DNA of 64,000 nucleotides from Ischnura elegans. Lineage: Eukaryota; Arthropoda; Insecta; Odonata; Coenagrionidae. Below, in pieces: positions 22,648 to 35,609 of this stretch. The stretch spans positions 7,392,607-7,456,606 of the forward strand of contig NC_060258.1 of assembly GCF_921293095.1 (NCBI RefSeq), given 5' to 3'. The notes beneath the pieces were generated by a model. The model made no database searches, had not been told where the DNA came from, and saw only the letters and a program-made list of their open reading frames with translations. The stretch's first letter is position 1; each line of letters opens with the position of its first letter. Made by a program: the position numbers and the translations under genes.

Positions 22648-24323
22648 TATCTACAGTAAAATTTTCCATTTTTTCAGAAACGGTTGCATTATTTTCAGTA
22701 TTACTAAAAGGCAATCTGCCTGAAGTGAATTATCTTTTCCATCATAAGGGAAGGCATTTCCAAGAAATTTGCTATCCTTGTCAACAGCTAGCCAATATTC
22801 ATGGCCGTATATGTCCGGCATAGGAGGAATGTAATGAGTGAAATACACCTGATTTTACTGGGGAAAATTTGTTCAACAACCGTGATGTACGGATCAGGTT
22901 TGTAACAATCAATGTAATTATCTGTGAATCTATCCTACACTATTGAAAAGACGGCAAACTTGACAGCTTTGAGCTGCTGGAATCGATTTGATTTCTCATC
23001 AAATCTTAGATAGTGCAAAATTTTTACAAACCGGTTCCCAGTCGTTCATTTTAGAAAATGGTATTCCCCAGTCATTTGACCAAATACTTGCAATAAAGAG
23101 ATATATAAAATATGGCTATTCAATGAATAGTATTCATACATCTAGCTCCCCATCGGAAAGAGTAAAGTCTTCATAATTTTGCTTGCGTACTTCCACAATT
23201 TTACATCGCATAAATAATAATAAATAATCGTATATAATATCTTTGTTTTGTAACTCCTTATGAAAGGGAAAGTAAATGTAAATTACTGCATATCCTTCGC
23301 ACGTGTTTTGTCTGAATCTTCAGACTAGCTAGAAACGTTTTGAGGGATAAAATCTTCGACTTCGTCAGAGACGAAATGTTCTTCCTTTTCGCATTCGGAT
23401 TCACCTTCCGGTATAGAATGCAGCATAGAAAGGACTTATTCACGCTTTAGCCTACTTCTTCTGGTCATACTGCCAGTCAGAAAAAATGGAAGCCTTACTT
23501 CACAACAGCTCTACAGTCCACTCGAGAGTTCACTGGATTCACTAATGCAAAGGACAGCGCACGGATTTCCTGTACGACGCGCGACAGCCAGCGCTGTCAG
23601 AGCCGACAATGCTAGGACAGTAACTTTATTTCATTCTACTGATTTATTTCCCTGGTTCATCATTATGTCAATGGAAGGATACAAAGGTACTTCTTCAGGT
23701 TTGAAAATCAACTTCCACGTAGTCAAGGCTGAAATAAAAGCACTGCAGCACAATACGGTGTATACAGTATTGTGCTGTGCGAGTCTTACAGGTGGGGAGA
23801 AGGGAGGGGTAAGGGAGGATGAGCAGACACGGAGGCTTCTTAACCCATGAATTTGAAAATACTCAATATGAATGGCATATTCACCACTTTATCGCAAGAT
23901 AAAATGATATGAGGACATTCATATGGTTTGTAGTTCCAAAGACGGACCCGTAAAATTAGAAATGCCTTCAAAGTCTCGCAAATATTAGCCTAAAAGTGAA
24001 ATTATTATATATTTAAGCCATCGATAGATTTGAATTAATTATTTACATAAGAAGAAATAAACTCTTGAAAAAATATTACTATTTGGTGAAAAGACAAGCA
24101 AAATACATTAGGGAGTCAAAATGACTCCGTTTGGTAGTTAAAGGTAAATTTTGGAAAATGTGTACTATTTTACTTTCTAGAACTATTTTGATCGCAAAGC
24201 CTTATTTTGTGTCAAAAATGAATAAAAGTCACGGAATCGCAGGCCGGAATTCATAAAATTATAGTCAGGGGAGAGAAATAAATATCGCGAGGAGTCAAAA
24301 TGGCTCCATCGGTAGTTCTAGTG

Positions 24324-26812
24324 TTAATCACGCATACGAACAAAATCTTTCTGATTTTGAAAGGTGTTTCCTGGGTGGAATGCAACCAAAAATCCTACGA
24401 TATCTCCCGAAGTTAAAATTCTGTCACAATAACACTCTACTGAGTCATTTCAAACGTTTTAAAAGTAATCTGACCAAAATCCGATGAGAAATAATATTTA
24501 ACACCGGTTGGCTGATTTTGAATTCTTTCTTGGGTGCATGACAACCACAAATCATGAAATATTTTCTTGAAACTTGAAACTAATTCACAATAAAACTCTA
24601 CTTAGATATTAGGATATTTCGTACGTTTTGAAATCATTCTGATCAAAATCAAACGAGAGATACCTTTTTTTAGCAAGATGGTTCTTTTTGAATGTGTGTC
24701 CTGGGTGTATGGCAAACACAAATCATGAAATATTTTCGAAACTTGAAATTTAATCACATTAAAACTCCTCTTACATAATAACTAGGATACTGCAAATGTT
24801 TTAAAAGTATTCTGATCGAAAACCGAGGAGAGAATACTTCTTTATCTCAAGATGGTTCCTTTTGAATGTGTCCTGGGTGTATGGCAACCACAAATCATGA
24901 AATATTTTCGAAACTTGAACCTTAATCACACCTAAACTCAACTTAAATATTTATTGTAAAATTTCAAACGTTTTAAAAGAATTCTGACCAAAATCCGACG
25001 ATAAATACTTTTTAAACACAAGATGGCTCTTTTTGAATTGGTGTCCTGGGTGTATGGAAAACAAAAATCATAAAATATTTTCGAAAATTGAAAATTAATC
25101 GCACTGAAACCCTACTTGAATATTTATTAGGATATTGCAAACGTTTTCAAAGTATTCTGATTAAAATCCCACGAGAAATATTTACATTACTTAAGATGGA
25201 TCTTTTTCAATGTGTGTCCTGGGTGTATTGCAAACAAAAATCATGAAATATTTTCGAAACATGAAATTAAATCACACAAAAACTCTACTTTAATAATAAT
25301 TAAAATATTCCGAACGGTTTAAAAGTATTTTGACCAAAATCCGACGAGACATACTTTTTTAGCTCAAGATGGTTGATTAAGTATTAATTGTAAATTTCAA
25401 AGTCCAGTTTCGGACCTGGAAGGACTGAATTTAGGATCGCGAAAAAAGAGGATGCTAAAACTGGGTGGGACTGCGGTACCAATACGATCACGCTATGAAT
25501 GAGACCTACGAATATCAAGCGCTGTAGGGAAAGGAAAAGTAAAATTCCCGTAAAATCACTCTCACTTGTCACCTCCGCGATCTTTGTAACTCTCTCGAAT
25601 GCCGTGTGGTGGCAACGTCGTCGCTCATCGATACGTACGTTCTTTGCCACCGAGAGCCTGCGTAAAAAAATGCAACAAAATGGCATTACTTATGAAATAG
25701 TGGCCGGGATGAGAACCCGGGTCCCCGAGGGGAAAAGGTGTCAACTCAGGGACCCGGGTTCGCACCCGGCCACTGAACACTGGAGGCACCTGAGACTACC
25801 TAACCGACATTCATTCTGATCGACCTGACTCTAACGAATCCAATCTTAACGCCCTAATTTTTCGCATTTTTTCCGACGGCCGCGGCCGGGAATCGAACCC
25901 GCGACCCCCGCGTGGGAATCCAACACGCGAACCACTAGTCTACCGCCCCCCCGTTCAAAACGTCTGATAAATAACGTGGTCTTTTCAAACGCGGAACCCC
26001 TGTGGTGACTTTCCATAACTGCAGGTGATGATAATACGATCTTAATACGCAAAACAATCATTTATCGAGAAAGAAGTGGTTAGGGTTATTCGAATATACT
26101 CTCGACGCGTTCTTTACAAAACTTTCTGGTCGAAATCGCTTGATAAGACAGTTCCTAAGGTAGAATGTTCCCGTTGAAATTTTTTCTAGGTGTACGCCAT
26201 CAACAATTACTACAATATTTTTAAAAGTTGTAAATCAGTCGCACAGAAAATCTACATAACTATTTTCAATTCTTAAAGAACATTTAATCACGCATACGAA
26301 CAAAATCTTTCTGATTTTGAAAAGTGTTTCCTGGGTGGAATGCAACCAAAAATCCTATTATATCTCCCGAAGTTGAAATTCTGTCACAATAACACTCTAC
26401 TGAGTCATTTCAAACGTTTTAAAAGTAATCTGACCAAAATCTGATGAGAAATAATATTTAACACTGGTTGGCTGATTTTGAATTCTTTCTTGGGTGCATG
26501 ACAACCACAAATCATGAAATATTTTCTTGAAACTTGAAACTCATTCACAATGAAACTCTACTTAAATAATTATTAGGATATTTCGTACGTTTTGAAAGCA
26601 TTCTGATCAAAATCCAACGAGAGATACCTTTTTTTAGCAAGATGGTTCTTTTTGAATGTGTGTCCTGGGTGTATGGCAACCACAAATCATGAAATATTTT
26701 CGAAACTTGAACCTTAATCACACTTAAACTCTACTTAAATAATTACTGTAATATGGCAAACGTTTTAAAAGTATTCTGGTTAAAATCCGTCGAGAAATAT
26801 TTACTTTACTTA
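24324..26812 (-). repeat. Inverted satellite block 2
   Basis: Reverse-strand satellite resuming after the piggyBac right end. A partial unit with the sub-monomers runs to about 25380, followed by the complex part with an altered hairpin (25700-25786) and tRNA-like sequence (25878-25949), the unit junction near 26170, and then a few sub-monomers. The array ends at 'tttactttactta' about 26812, where single-copy DNA begins. Confidence 0.9.
25878..25949 (-). tRNA. tRNA-like sequence, last satellite copy, probable pseudogene
   Basis: Minus-strand copy. The T stem is weakened by 'ccgcgacccc' in place of 'ccgggacccc', and the D-loop region reads 'tggttcgcg'. Confidence 0.48.
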
Positions 26813-27890
26813 ACGGTGGCAAATTGAACTAAGAGGTGGCCCACTGGGTACATATGATTAATGATTTATCATTTGTGGATTATGCATCCCTATGCCTCAG
26901 CTGTTTCCCAAGTCGATGAAGTGGATGCTGGGATTTGATTTTGCCTTTCTGATTTCCGAATTTATTCATTTAAACAACTATTTTAATTATGCTTCTTGCC
27001 GGTGTATGTCTGTAGCGATTCCTTTTTCCTTGTGGGAACAAGACCACTGAAGCTGCCTGAAAGCATGCACTCATGTAATGGAACCAAGATTGTCGCTACT
27101 TTACCATGCATACTCACTAGAAATTGAAAAAATGGAATCTGATATGACTGCAAATCGTTCAAGTAAGGCAGTTTTCTCGGAAAATCTTAGAAAACGCTGT
27201 AACAAAACCCAATGTGACCTGGCCCCTACAAGTCATGTTAGCTAAGTTAGAATTAGTCTATCGTATGGTTAACATAAATTGATGACTTGGAGCATGCATT
27301 CTTGACTTTTTAGTGCAATTTGGCTGCGAGACAAATTCATTCCTTGGTGGAACCATCAATTTACAACTGGACAGAAGCGCACCACCTTTTCCCTCACTTG
27401 AATAAACGTGAACAAGTACAATGCAGCTGTGTCATTTTATAAAGAAATCATTCAAAAGGAACAATTCATTGTAAGAAAAGAATGGGCGAATACTGCCACA
27501 CTGAGCGCTCGTCGTCGTATCTCATAGAGCAAGTGAGTGCTCTGACATCACGAGGTATCCCATTTTTGTGACCGTAGAAACGTCTTGATCACGTCTGATC
27601 ACCACGGAGCATAAGTGAGGCAAACGAAAGACTTCGTTCTGTTTCATACGGTACGCTCTCATCGAGTGATCACATTCGATTAATTTCTGTACCCAATGAT
27701 TGGAATCATGAGTTGTAGGTGAAATTATTCATAATGAACAAAATTATTCGTGCCGGACGATTAAGCCGAGTCCAGTTGAGTTAGTTGTGTTCCTTGCATT
27801 GTCAGTGAACCAAGTGATGCAGCTACTAGCTGAATCCATCGAACATAATTCGCTCTTAATTATGGAATTATATTCAACTTATAGGCTTAT
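26813..27890. other. Single-copy DNA, nothing recognised
   Basis: No long reading frame, splice-supported exon or repeat structure was found here. Confidence 0.6.
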
Positions 27891-28200
27891 TGTGGCATTT
27901 TTTTAGTGTTCCCCCCCAAAATTTCTTGTACCCCTCCTCCCCCAGAAATTCCTCGAACTTCCTCCGAACTTATCCGCAGAACTTCTCCTGCCAAGGACTT
28001 TTCGCGCTAAGGTTTTTCGCGCAAAGGATTTTCGCGCAAAACGGCCCTGTAGCAAAATGCCCTGTCTCGCAAAATCCTGTCTCTGGAAAATCCTGCCTCT
28101 GGAAACCCTGCCTCTGGAAACTCAGCCTCTGGAATCAGCTTCTGAAACAGCCCCGAAACAACCCCGAACCAACCCCGAACCAACCTACCTGCAATCCAAG
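27891..28200. repeat. Cluster of three degenerate short tandem repeats
   Basis: Three adjoining arrays: 'tttcgcgcaaagga'-type (about 28000-28045), 'cctctggaaaccctg'-type, 4-5 copies (about 28075-28135), and 'aaccccgaacc'-type (about 28150-28190). Both strands show open frames of 60-126 codons here (for example 27890-28270) only because the repeats contain no stops. Confidence 0.7.
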
Positions 28201-30190
28201 ACATATAGGACTACTGCGGAGGAATACTTACACCTTTGCAAGCAAGGGGAAATCGGTGCTAAGGCCTTAGTATTGCACTTTGGAGTGAGAAGTTTTACCA
28301 TTGTCCTATCACAACTCTCTCTCCCTCCAACACCTCACCCCAGTATCTCCTTCCCCTCCATGTGTTCCAATGAATTATCCCGCTGATTCGACTGATGTTT
28401 CAAACCCAGAAGTTGAGGGGAAAATTCTGGATGGTATGCTGTTGACTCAAAACCAAGGAATGGTGTTTTGCGGAGCGGCCGTTCTGCAGGGGCAGTGACG
28501 CACCAGTGGCGCAGTAGTGGAATTCGCCTGTCTACCCCTCCACTCCCTGGAAGAATCCCTCCCCTCAAATCCTGTCTCGTCTTGCAATAGGCAAGCCCTC
28601 TTCTGCTCGTGGCCTGGTCGGGGACACATGTCTAGTGAGACATGGCAAATTTAGAGCAATTATTCTGCTGGTATTTAGCTGGTAATGTTTCCTTTGGGAT
28701 CATGAATTACTATCATTGTTTTCTGTAATACTTCTGATTATTTAATACTCTACTTTTGAATAGATATCGAACGGCAATAATCCGTAAATTGTTTTTGGCT
28801 ACCTTTTTTGTGAGCTGTTTTTCTTGTTTGTGGAGTCTTATCCCTGATCCAGCTTGTGACCGACGGTTGGAGTATTTCCCTTGTCTGGGCCTACGTGAAA
28901 AATCAACTAGATTTACGACGTATCGTCACATTATATTGCCCTAAATTTCATGGTACCAGCAACAGAAGTACTTAGTTATAGTTATTAGTTAGTTATAGTT
29001 ATATTACTTAGTTATAGTACGTAGTTATACTGCTAAATAGATTAAAATTTTGAGGGCATAATATTCCCTAACTCTTTATTGGTTGCGTGTAACCAATAAA
29101 GCTGCAGCTGGATCATGAGCTCAAGCGAGCCCATGGACTCGCCACTTCCCTAAACTTTTCGTAGCTATTCCAGCGTAATAAAAAGAGGACCAACTACGAA
29201 TATCATTTCTCAGACAAAAAGGAACTATATCTGCTCCCCTTTAATTTTTTCGACGAGGGTATACTGCGCTCCACATCCTGTTGACAGTGTGGGCTCCTAT
29301 GTACAATCGTTTCCCATGTTAATCTCCACAAGGCCAGGAACGCTGTGTTTTCAAAATCAGCATGAAAATTATTACTGCGCTATGCACTGTTTAACGTTGT
29401 ATTCTAATCTAGGATGAGTTGCTGCATTCATTGGTGCCAATATTTTTTCGATAAAAATTATAGCAAAGGTCGTATAAAAACTTTCATAAATTTCCATTAC
29501 AAAGGTGTGTTTTTTTATTTTATCTTCCTCTCGTAATTATCACATAATCGTTGTTTATATTGGATTGAATCTTCTACACAAAATCCTTCACACCCTTTTC
29601 TCTTTGGAGGTCTTCCCTTTTTAAACACTTACGTTACAATTTTGTTATACCGAAGTAGCACTCTTATGGGTAAGAAAATTTGGATTTGTGCTAGGTAAAA
29701 ATTAGTCGCTCATTAACTTCCATTTCTTTACGTCATAGATCCCTTTATTTTCCGTATCAAGTTGGGGGAAGAGGTGCAAAATTTATTTTTAGTGAAACAA
29801 TCATTAACTTATGTCAATTTTGAACGGAGTACAAAGGTTTTAATCATATGAAAAAATATAATATCGCCGCTGGGACAAGAAGAAAAAAAAAAAAATTAAA
29901 TTGTTGCATTTTTGAATCCAGTGAATCGAGATATGTGTTGTGGAGTTGTTTCAAAAATGAAAAAATATTTTCAATGAGAGTTGTGGGATCGAAAAGCGTA
30001 TCAATAATGCCATAGGACAATCTAAAATATACTAATAGATTCCTTTGAATAAACATTGCAAAAAATTTAAAGAGTATAGATTATAGTAAATACTCCACTA
30101 GTTAATGGTAATTGAGGATTCCCCGCGCTCTCCTCCCCTTAATTCCTTATTTGTGCCTTTATGAATGAGACAGATCTTTTCGGAACCATT
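28201..30190. other. Intergenic DNA with minor repeats, no gene seen
   Basis: No convincing gene. Minor features are a 'tagttatagttat' microsatellite-like stretch (28977-29035) and a small hairpin 'ttattggtt...aaccaataa' (about 29078-29098). The rest is AT-rich and unassigned. Confidence 0.55.
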
Positions 30191-30194
30191 TTAA

Positions 30195-31641
30195 CCCTTT
30201 GACTGCTGTTGAATCTGCGAAAACCTTCTCCTCACATGCGGCGAAAATGTTAAAATGCGTTTCGTTGGGCCATGGAGCAAGTACTTCCAGGATGGGCGTA
30301 GTACACCCTCTATCGGGTCGCTAATCCAGAACCCTTTTATCGTCGAGCTCAACCTCGCTGGCCCGTATGATTGACCCTCCGAGCATGGAGCCTGAAAAGT
30401 GACCCTATTGCTGGCCGCTTAACTATTACTCGATAAGATGCACTTAATTAGCAGAGGGGGTATTTTGTGGACTTGCATTATCTCAATTTTGAGTGTTTGC
30501 ACGGGGAAATTATGACGGTAAACATGTTTACGCATCTACTCTGGCGGGAGAATCCATCGTGTAAACACGCTTTTAAACCTTATGCATACACGCAAAAAAT
30601 ACCCAAACTGGCGCAGTTATCACAACAAAATTATGGTAGTTGAGCATTCTGCTTGCAAATCCCTCCTCCTTCGAAAGTGGAGGATGCGTGACATCCAATT
30701 CAAAACAACGGTGGAGTTAGGTGCCGCTCGATTCGTGAAATGCAGATGAATTCCACTGATCGTATTTTCAAGAGTCTAGTTCGCATTGATAAATCAAAAA
30801 GCCGATGGTGGTAGCATCATTGCCGACAAAGAGTAGATGCGATACTAACGGCTTTGCTTGAAATTGTTTCAATATTTATTTATTTCAGACCAAAAACAGC
30901 ACGAGGCCATTTACAGAGGAATCGCAATAACAAGAGAAACAATTTAATAATATTAACCCTTTCGATGTTTTTTAATCTCTGAAAACCTTCTCACTTGCGG
31001 CAAAAAGGTAAAAATGCGTTTCGTGGGACTATGGAGCAGGTACTTCAATGATGGGTCGCTAAACCGGGGCCCCATCCTCGACCAGCTAACCCAATCAGGA
31101 CCGTCTCATCGGCCCTACCAGCGGGGGTCGAAAAGTGACCGCTCTGACTGCATGTTGAAAATCAATCAATCAATCCGAATATCAAAAAATGATTGTTTGA
31201 GTCGCCCTCCTGTCAATCAAGTACGACTTTGAACCGTGTTTATGCGTTGAAAAATAACGATTTTGTTAATTTTACTAAAAAAGCGGCTGCCGAGCACCGG
31301 AAAATGGTCACTTTTGGAAAGTTAACAAAACCGTGATTTTTCATCTCAGAAAAACGGTTCAAAGACGTACTTTATTGACAAGATTGCGATGCAAACAATC
31401 ATTTTTTGACGATCGGATGGATTGATAGTTTTTCAAAATGCAGTCAGAGCGGTCACTTTAGGGGAGGGAGGCCCCCCTCTCAGAGGGTCGAAGAGAGGGA
31501 CCAACGAGGGTGAGCTCGTCGAGGAGAGGGTCCTGGATTAGGGACCCTTCGAAGTGCTTTACATGGCAGTGAGGAAGAAAAAGTACGTTCACAGCAGCCT
31601 GCCGTGCGATCGTAACAGCTACGCTCAAAGCAGTGAAAGGG
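30195..31641. mobile_element. TTAA-flanked foldback element, nested or duplicated
   Basis: The left end CCCTTTGACTGCT follows TTAA at 30191-30194. The right end is the inverse (agcagtgaaaggg) before TTAA at 31642-31645. A second left end, TTAACCCTTTCGATG, lies at 30953, and its following 180 bp repeat those after 30195, so a 685-bp element (30957-31641) is combined with a partial copy. TTAA targets with CCCT-type ends suggest a piggyBac-related non-autonomous element. No transposase frame is present. Confidence 0.68.
31133..31450. repeat. Internal hairpin (~140-bp arms) of the foldback element
   Basis: The left arm starts 'gtgaccgctctgactgcat' at about 31137; the right arm is its reverse complement ending near 31455. 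Both contain 'aaaaaatgattgtttg' and 'tttgaaccgt'. The loop is about 40 nt. Confidence 0.75.
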
Positions 31642-31645
31642 TTAA

Positions 31646-32261
31646 GTGAGAATCTGGGTAATTAAGAAAACTCTATGAGCTAGAATATAATGCCAGTCCT
31701 TGACCTCTCACTATCAATGTGTTCGACACTACATACATTTTTCTCGTTGTTGTAAAAAAATACACCGCCGATGAGCTGCACATTAGGGCGGATCGGAAAA
31801 ATGGATTTTTTCAAATCCATGGCCCAGTAAAAAAAGTTGTGGGACCTATCTAAAATAAGGCCTGAAAGTTTTGAGACCTCCAGTTGAACCCCTGACCCTC
31901 GCTCTAATGCAATTTAAAAGGAGGGTCATGAATCTGAAAAAAAAATTTCGTGCATTTTGACGTATCTACCACCGTTTAGCCACAAAATGCCTAATTTGAG
32001 TCCGTGAAGAAAATATTCCAACGCCCATGCAGCGTCGCGGATACAAGAACGGCAGGCCGATCCCGTTTCCTCCCCGCTCACTTCTCTCCCTCCCACGCCG
32101 CGAATACAGCAAAATTCATCCCGCGAGTGTTGCTAGGAGGGCGTTTATATTTGATAATATAGATCGGAAGATGGTAGAAGGTAAATAAATAATGCGTAGT
32201 GAGACTTCTTGTCCCTTATTTGGACCTCCTCGACGTTAAATCGATGTTACCAACTATATAA
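31646..32261. other. Intergenic DNA, unassigned
   Basis: No long frame. The stretch 31770-32150 is less AT-rich and looks repeat-derived, but no structure was defined. Confidence 0.4.
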
Positions 32262-33640
32262 GAAGTGATGAAATATTACTCCAGATTACTAAAACCCGTG
32301 ATAAAATGCCTACTATATCCTGAAAGTTATGCACTACAGCCTTGCCTACGAAATTAGGGGTGTTGCGTTTTATAAGGATTACCACTCATGGCTGGAAAAA
32401 TGCTGGCCTGTTTGTTCATGTACTATATTTCCAATTAAATGTTTCACATCGAGTATTTGACCCCTCAACGCTCAAAATTTTTTGAAAAACAGGATAATAA
32501 GGGAAGGGTTTTTAACAAATACAAACACTTTTCATCATCGAAAAAATTTTGTGAAGGAAATATTTTTTAAATTCATGATTTTTCAACATTTTTTAAAGAA
32601 GGAAAATAACTTTATATTTAGAGGGGTCCGGACCCCCCCTTGGCTATGCGACTGGTGGGGGTTTTCAGAGCCCCTCCCTCAGAAAAATCTTTGAAATACC
32701 TAATTGATTCTAAAGGGCGAGTATTAGGGCTGTGTGAATATTTTGTTGTTTTGTTAGTGAACTATCCGTACCCCTGGTATTAGTTATAAAAATTATCACA
32801 TTAAAATATTTTTATATGCAAAATTCTCTGAGCTCTGTTGAGGCTTTTATCCTCCTCAGGAGGTTTTGTCCCCCCCAGAGTTTAAGGAATCCCCCTCGCT
32901 GTGCCTCTGGCTAGCGCTGCCCCTCCTCACATGGGCATACCTAGGTGAGGCAACTGCCCCCTGGAAGCAAATATAAATTAAGTTCAAAACAATAGTTATG
33001 AACTAATTTTTCTTTTGAAGGAAAACGATATTAGTTTAATACTTGGAACTTAAATAAAAATCATTATTTTTTTAGGCAAATAATCGTAAAAACTAATAAA
33101 TTGCTGTCGTAATTTCCTTATAATTTTGGTTTTATTAAATTTTTAAGGAAATGAATAAATTAGTTTAAATTTTTAAGTAGTTCTCATTTTTCAGGCAAAT
33201 AATTGTAAAAACTAATAAACGGTTATCATAATTTCCTTAAAATTTTGGTTTAATTAACCTTTCCTGTGCAAAAAAGTTGACACTTGAACGCCCACAGCTA
33301 CTTTTGCCCCCCCGCCACCCGGTTTTGATTTTAGGCATGCCCTCTCATCACCTAGGAAGACCTCGTCATGATCACTCAGCTCTACCAACACTCCAGTCCA
33401 GTGCACCCAGGCCTCCGTTGTAAAATATGGCAGCTACTTACCAAACAGGGATTGTGTAACATTTTATTGAAAAAAATACATCTACAAACAGGCCTGCAAC
33501 ATCCAGCCATGAGTGGTCATCCTTGTAAAACGCAGCACTTAAATTCGTAGGCAAGACTGAACTGCATAGCATTCAGAATATCCAAGGTATTTTATCAGGG
33601 GTTTTTGTTATGTGTAGTATCTTAAGTGGTTACTTTTTTA
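32262..33640. mobile_element. Long-inverted-repeat element (~160-bp arms)
   Basis: The left arm 32262-32425 and right arm 33478-33640 are reverse complements at roughly 75-80% by eye. Shared strings include 'ccactcatggctgga' and 'cttgcctacgaa'. Inside are a nested inverted repeat around 'ggcatacctaggtgagg' (32933 and 33333) and a degenerate direct repeat of about 120 bp (about 33050-33160 and 33170-33265). No coding frame. The class is unknown. Confidence 0.6.
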
Positions 33641-35577
33641 CATTCACAATGAGAAAAATGTGAGTACAGTTGAAAACCTTGATATATGGGAGTTCAAAGG
33701 ATCGGCCTTATTTTCTCACTTATAGAGGTTTCTTTCTTACCCAGATTTTGATGGATGCATGAAATGGTTCCGATGAGACCTCTCTAATTTACAGATGTAC
33801 AAATAAGGGAGTAGGTGGTAAGAGCACAGGGAATCCGCAGTTATTAACTTATTGTGTATGCCATCATCTACACACTTTAAATTATTTAAAAATTTTACTC
33901 AAAGGAATCTATAAATATCTTTAAGGTTTCCCAATGTTATTATTGATATGCTTTCTCGATCCCATAAATCTCATAATTTTTTTCCTTTTTGAAACAACTT
34001 AACAAATCTCAATTCAATGGATTCACGGATGCAACAATTTTAACTACTAAAATTTTCTTTTCATCCAAGCAGTGCCAAATTATTTTTTCTTCAGACCAAA
34101 ACCTTGAAACTCCCTTCAGAATGGATGTAAGTTAATGAATGTTTTACTAAAAATAAATTTGCAGTCTCCTGCCAATTTAAACAATCAACATATACCCAGG
34201 GCTCCTTCGAGATATTTTCTTGTCTCTTGATGGGGATTCGAAACATGCATTTCAATACACCAAAATCATTCATGCTGTGTGGTCTTCTGTGTTGTAATTT
34301 ATCTTGTGGTAAAACCCTGTATGTTGTTTTTTGATATTGGGGATCGTTACAATAACTTCAACAGATAGAAAAAAAATAGAATTACAAAATGACAACAAAA
34401 TATTGTAGAATTACTTGCAATTAATTCGGATGAAAGTGCAACTTTGGCAAGCAAGGATGTATCACAGAAGGGTGTGAGAAAAATCTCTGGTATGATTTCA
34501 AGCACTCGACTACCAATACCATTGCATTACTCTCCACAAAAGATTGTGTATGCAAGAGGAAAACTCATCTCATAACCTTCCTTCTCAACTACCAGTTTAC
34601 CATACAAAGGCATCTCAACTTTCTCAGATTCCACCGTCTCTTCCATGAAGGAATGCACGTAATCATTAGAAAAGGAAAAAACGGAATGATCTCAAGGTGA
34701 AACAGTGAAATTTGAATAATTCTTTATCTCTTTAGGAATAAATACTTTTGGGTATATTCACTAAAGGGAGAATTTCCCTGTAGCATCCGAAATTCTCTGC
34801 GATAAAATCATTTGCCTACTCTGGAATTTGAAATGTGTTCCTCCGAATTCTGTCAGGCAAATAAAGTTAAGCATTCCCAAGTTATCATTAACCTTTGCAA
34901 TCCACACAAGAGGACAATATGACACTCACCTCCCCACCGCAGCAACGAAAAACTTGCACTGTTTCAGAAACTTTATCACTTTTACTACGTATTTGCCATT
35001 TATCTTTTGCCAAAACCTAATTTTACTGACAGTTCCAACACAGTATTAACTTTTATACTGCTTTTGTTTGACATGAAAGGATGATTTGGTTCCAGGATGA
35101 TGATCAAAAATATATCCTTTGCTTGACACATTTCACATTCCCTTAACATGGAAATTGAATGGAATTCCCTTATCTTTGAAATATTCTGTGATGATTGCAT
35201 TCCACCAATTACCTATCCCCCATTGCAACGAACTGTTCTCACTGATATTTGATGCATGCCATGTGTGCAAGGAATCGTAAATTTCTAATGAATTCATTTC
35301 CAATATGTCAGATTTTAATTGATATTATTTTAATACTGTTTTCAGTTATATTAATAAATGCCCAAACACATAGAAGTAAGAGATACCAAGATTAATTATG
35401 TTATAAACTAACAGAAAGACAATTAGCCTAGGTAAAGCAAACACGCACAATGATAATTTTCTTAAATACACTGAGTAAGTTTGTCATAAAACTACATTCA
35501 TGAACATAGATTCTTATGTTGGAGTAGCATAAGTGAGGCTAAATTACACAATGCATAAGATCAATACTACCGATACC
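33641..35577. other. Intergenic DNA downstream of the zinc-finger gene
   Basis: AT-rich, with no convincing exon or repeat. It may include unrecognised 3' UTR sequence of the minus-strand gene. Confidence 0.5.
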
Positions 35578-35583
35578 TTTATT
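35578..35583 (-). terminator. Candidate poly(A) signal of the zinc-finger gene
   Basis: AATAAA on the minus strand, about 435 nt past the stop codon and just beyond the fossil fingers. Confidence 0.4.
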
Positions 35584-35609
35584 CTAACTTCACAGCAGCA
35601 CTATACCCT

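Larger units (their letters stand above)
20216..23426 (-). pseudogene. piggyBac transposase pseudogene, split by a 2-kb insertion
   Basis: The frame starts near 23426 with an acidic stretch (ESECEKEEHFVSDEVEDF). It then runs through stops and frameshifts to YKPDPYITVVEQIFP and PDIYGHEYWLAVDKDSKFLG (about 22850-22690), both characteristic of the piggyBac catalytic domain. It is cut at 22649 and resumes at 20645. A Cys-containing C-terminus (CMTCQKSLC) is at about 20216-20260. The first catalytic region, normally V/I-D-E-Q-L, reads V-V-E-Q-I, so that Asp is lost. Part of the region after the insertion point is also missing. The gene is certainly inactive. Confidence 0.82.
19869..24323 (-). mobile_element. 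Decayed piggyBac element carrying a nested transposon
   Basis: The right end reads CACTAGAACTACCGATGG on the minus strand next to TTAA at 24324-24327, with an inner repeat of the 'ggagtcaaaatgactcc' type near 24118 and 24294. A piggyBac transposase pseudogene runs leftward inside. The left end lacks a matching CACTAG terminus even though a TTAA lies at 19868-19871. The two satellite flanks are not adjacent positions of one unit, so the left end was lost in a rearrangement. Confidence 0.8.

Noticed and set aside
27890-28270. 126-codon frame with repeated 'CLWK' motifs
   Set aside because: It is the translation of short tandem DNA repeats; the opposite strand and other frames are open too.
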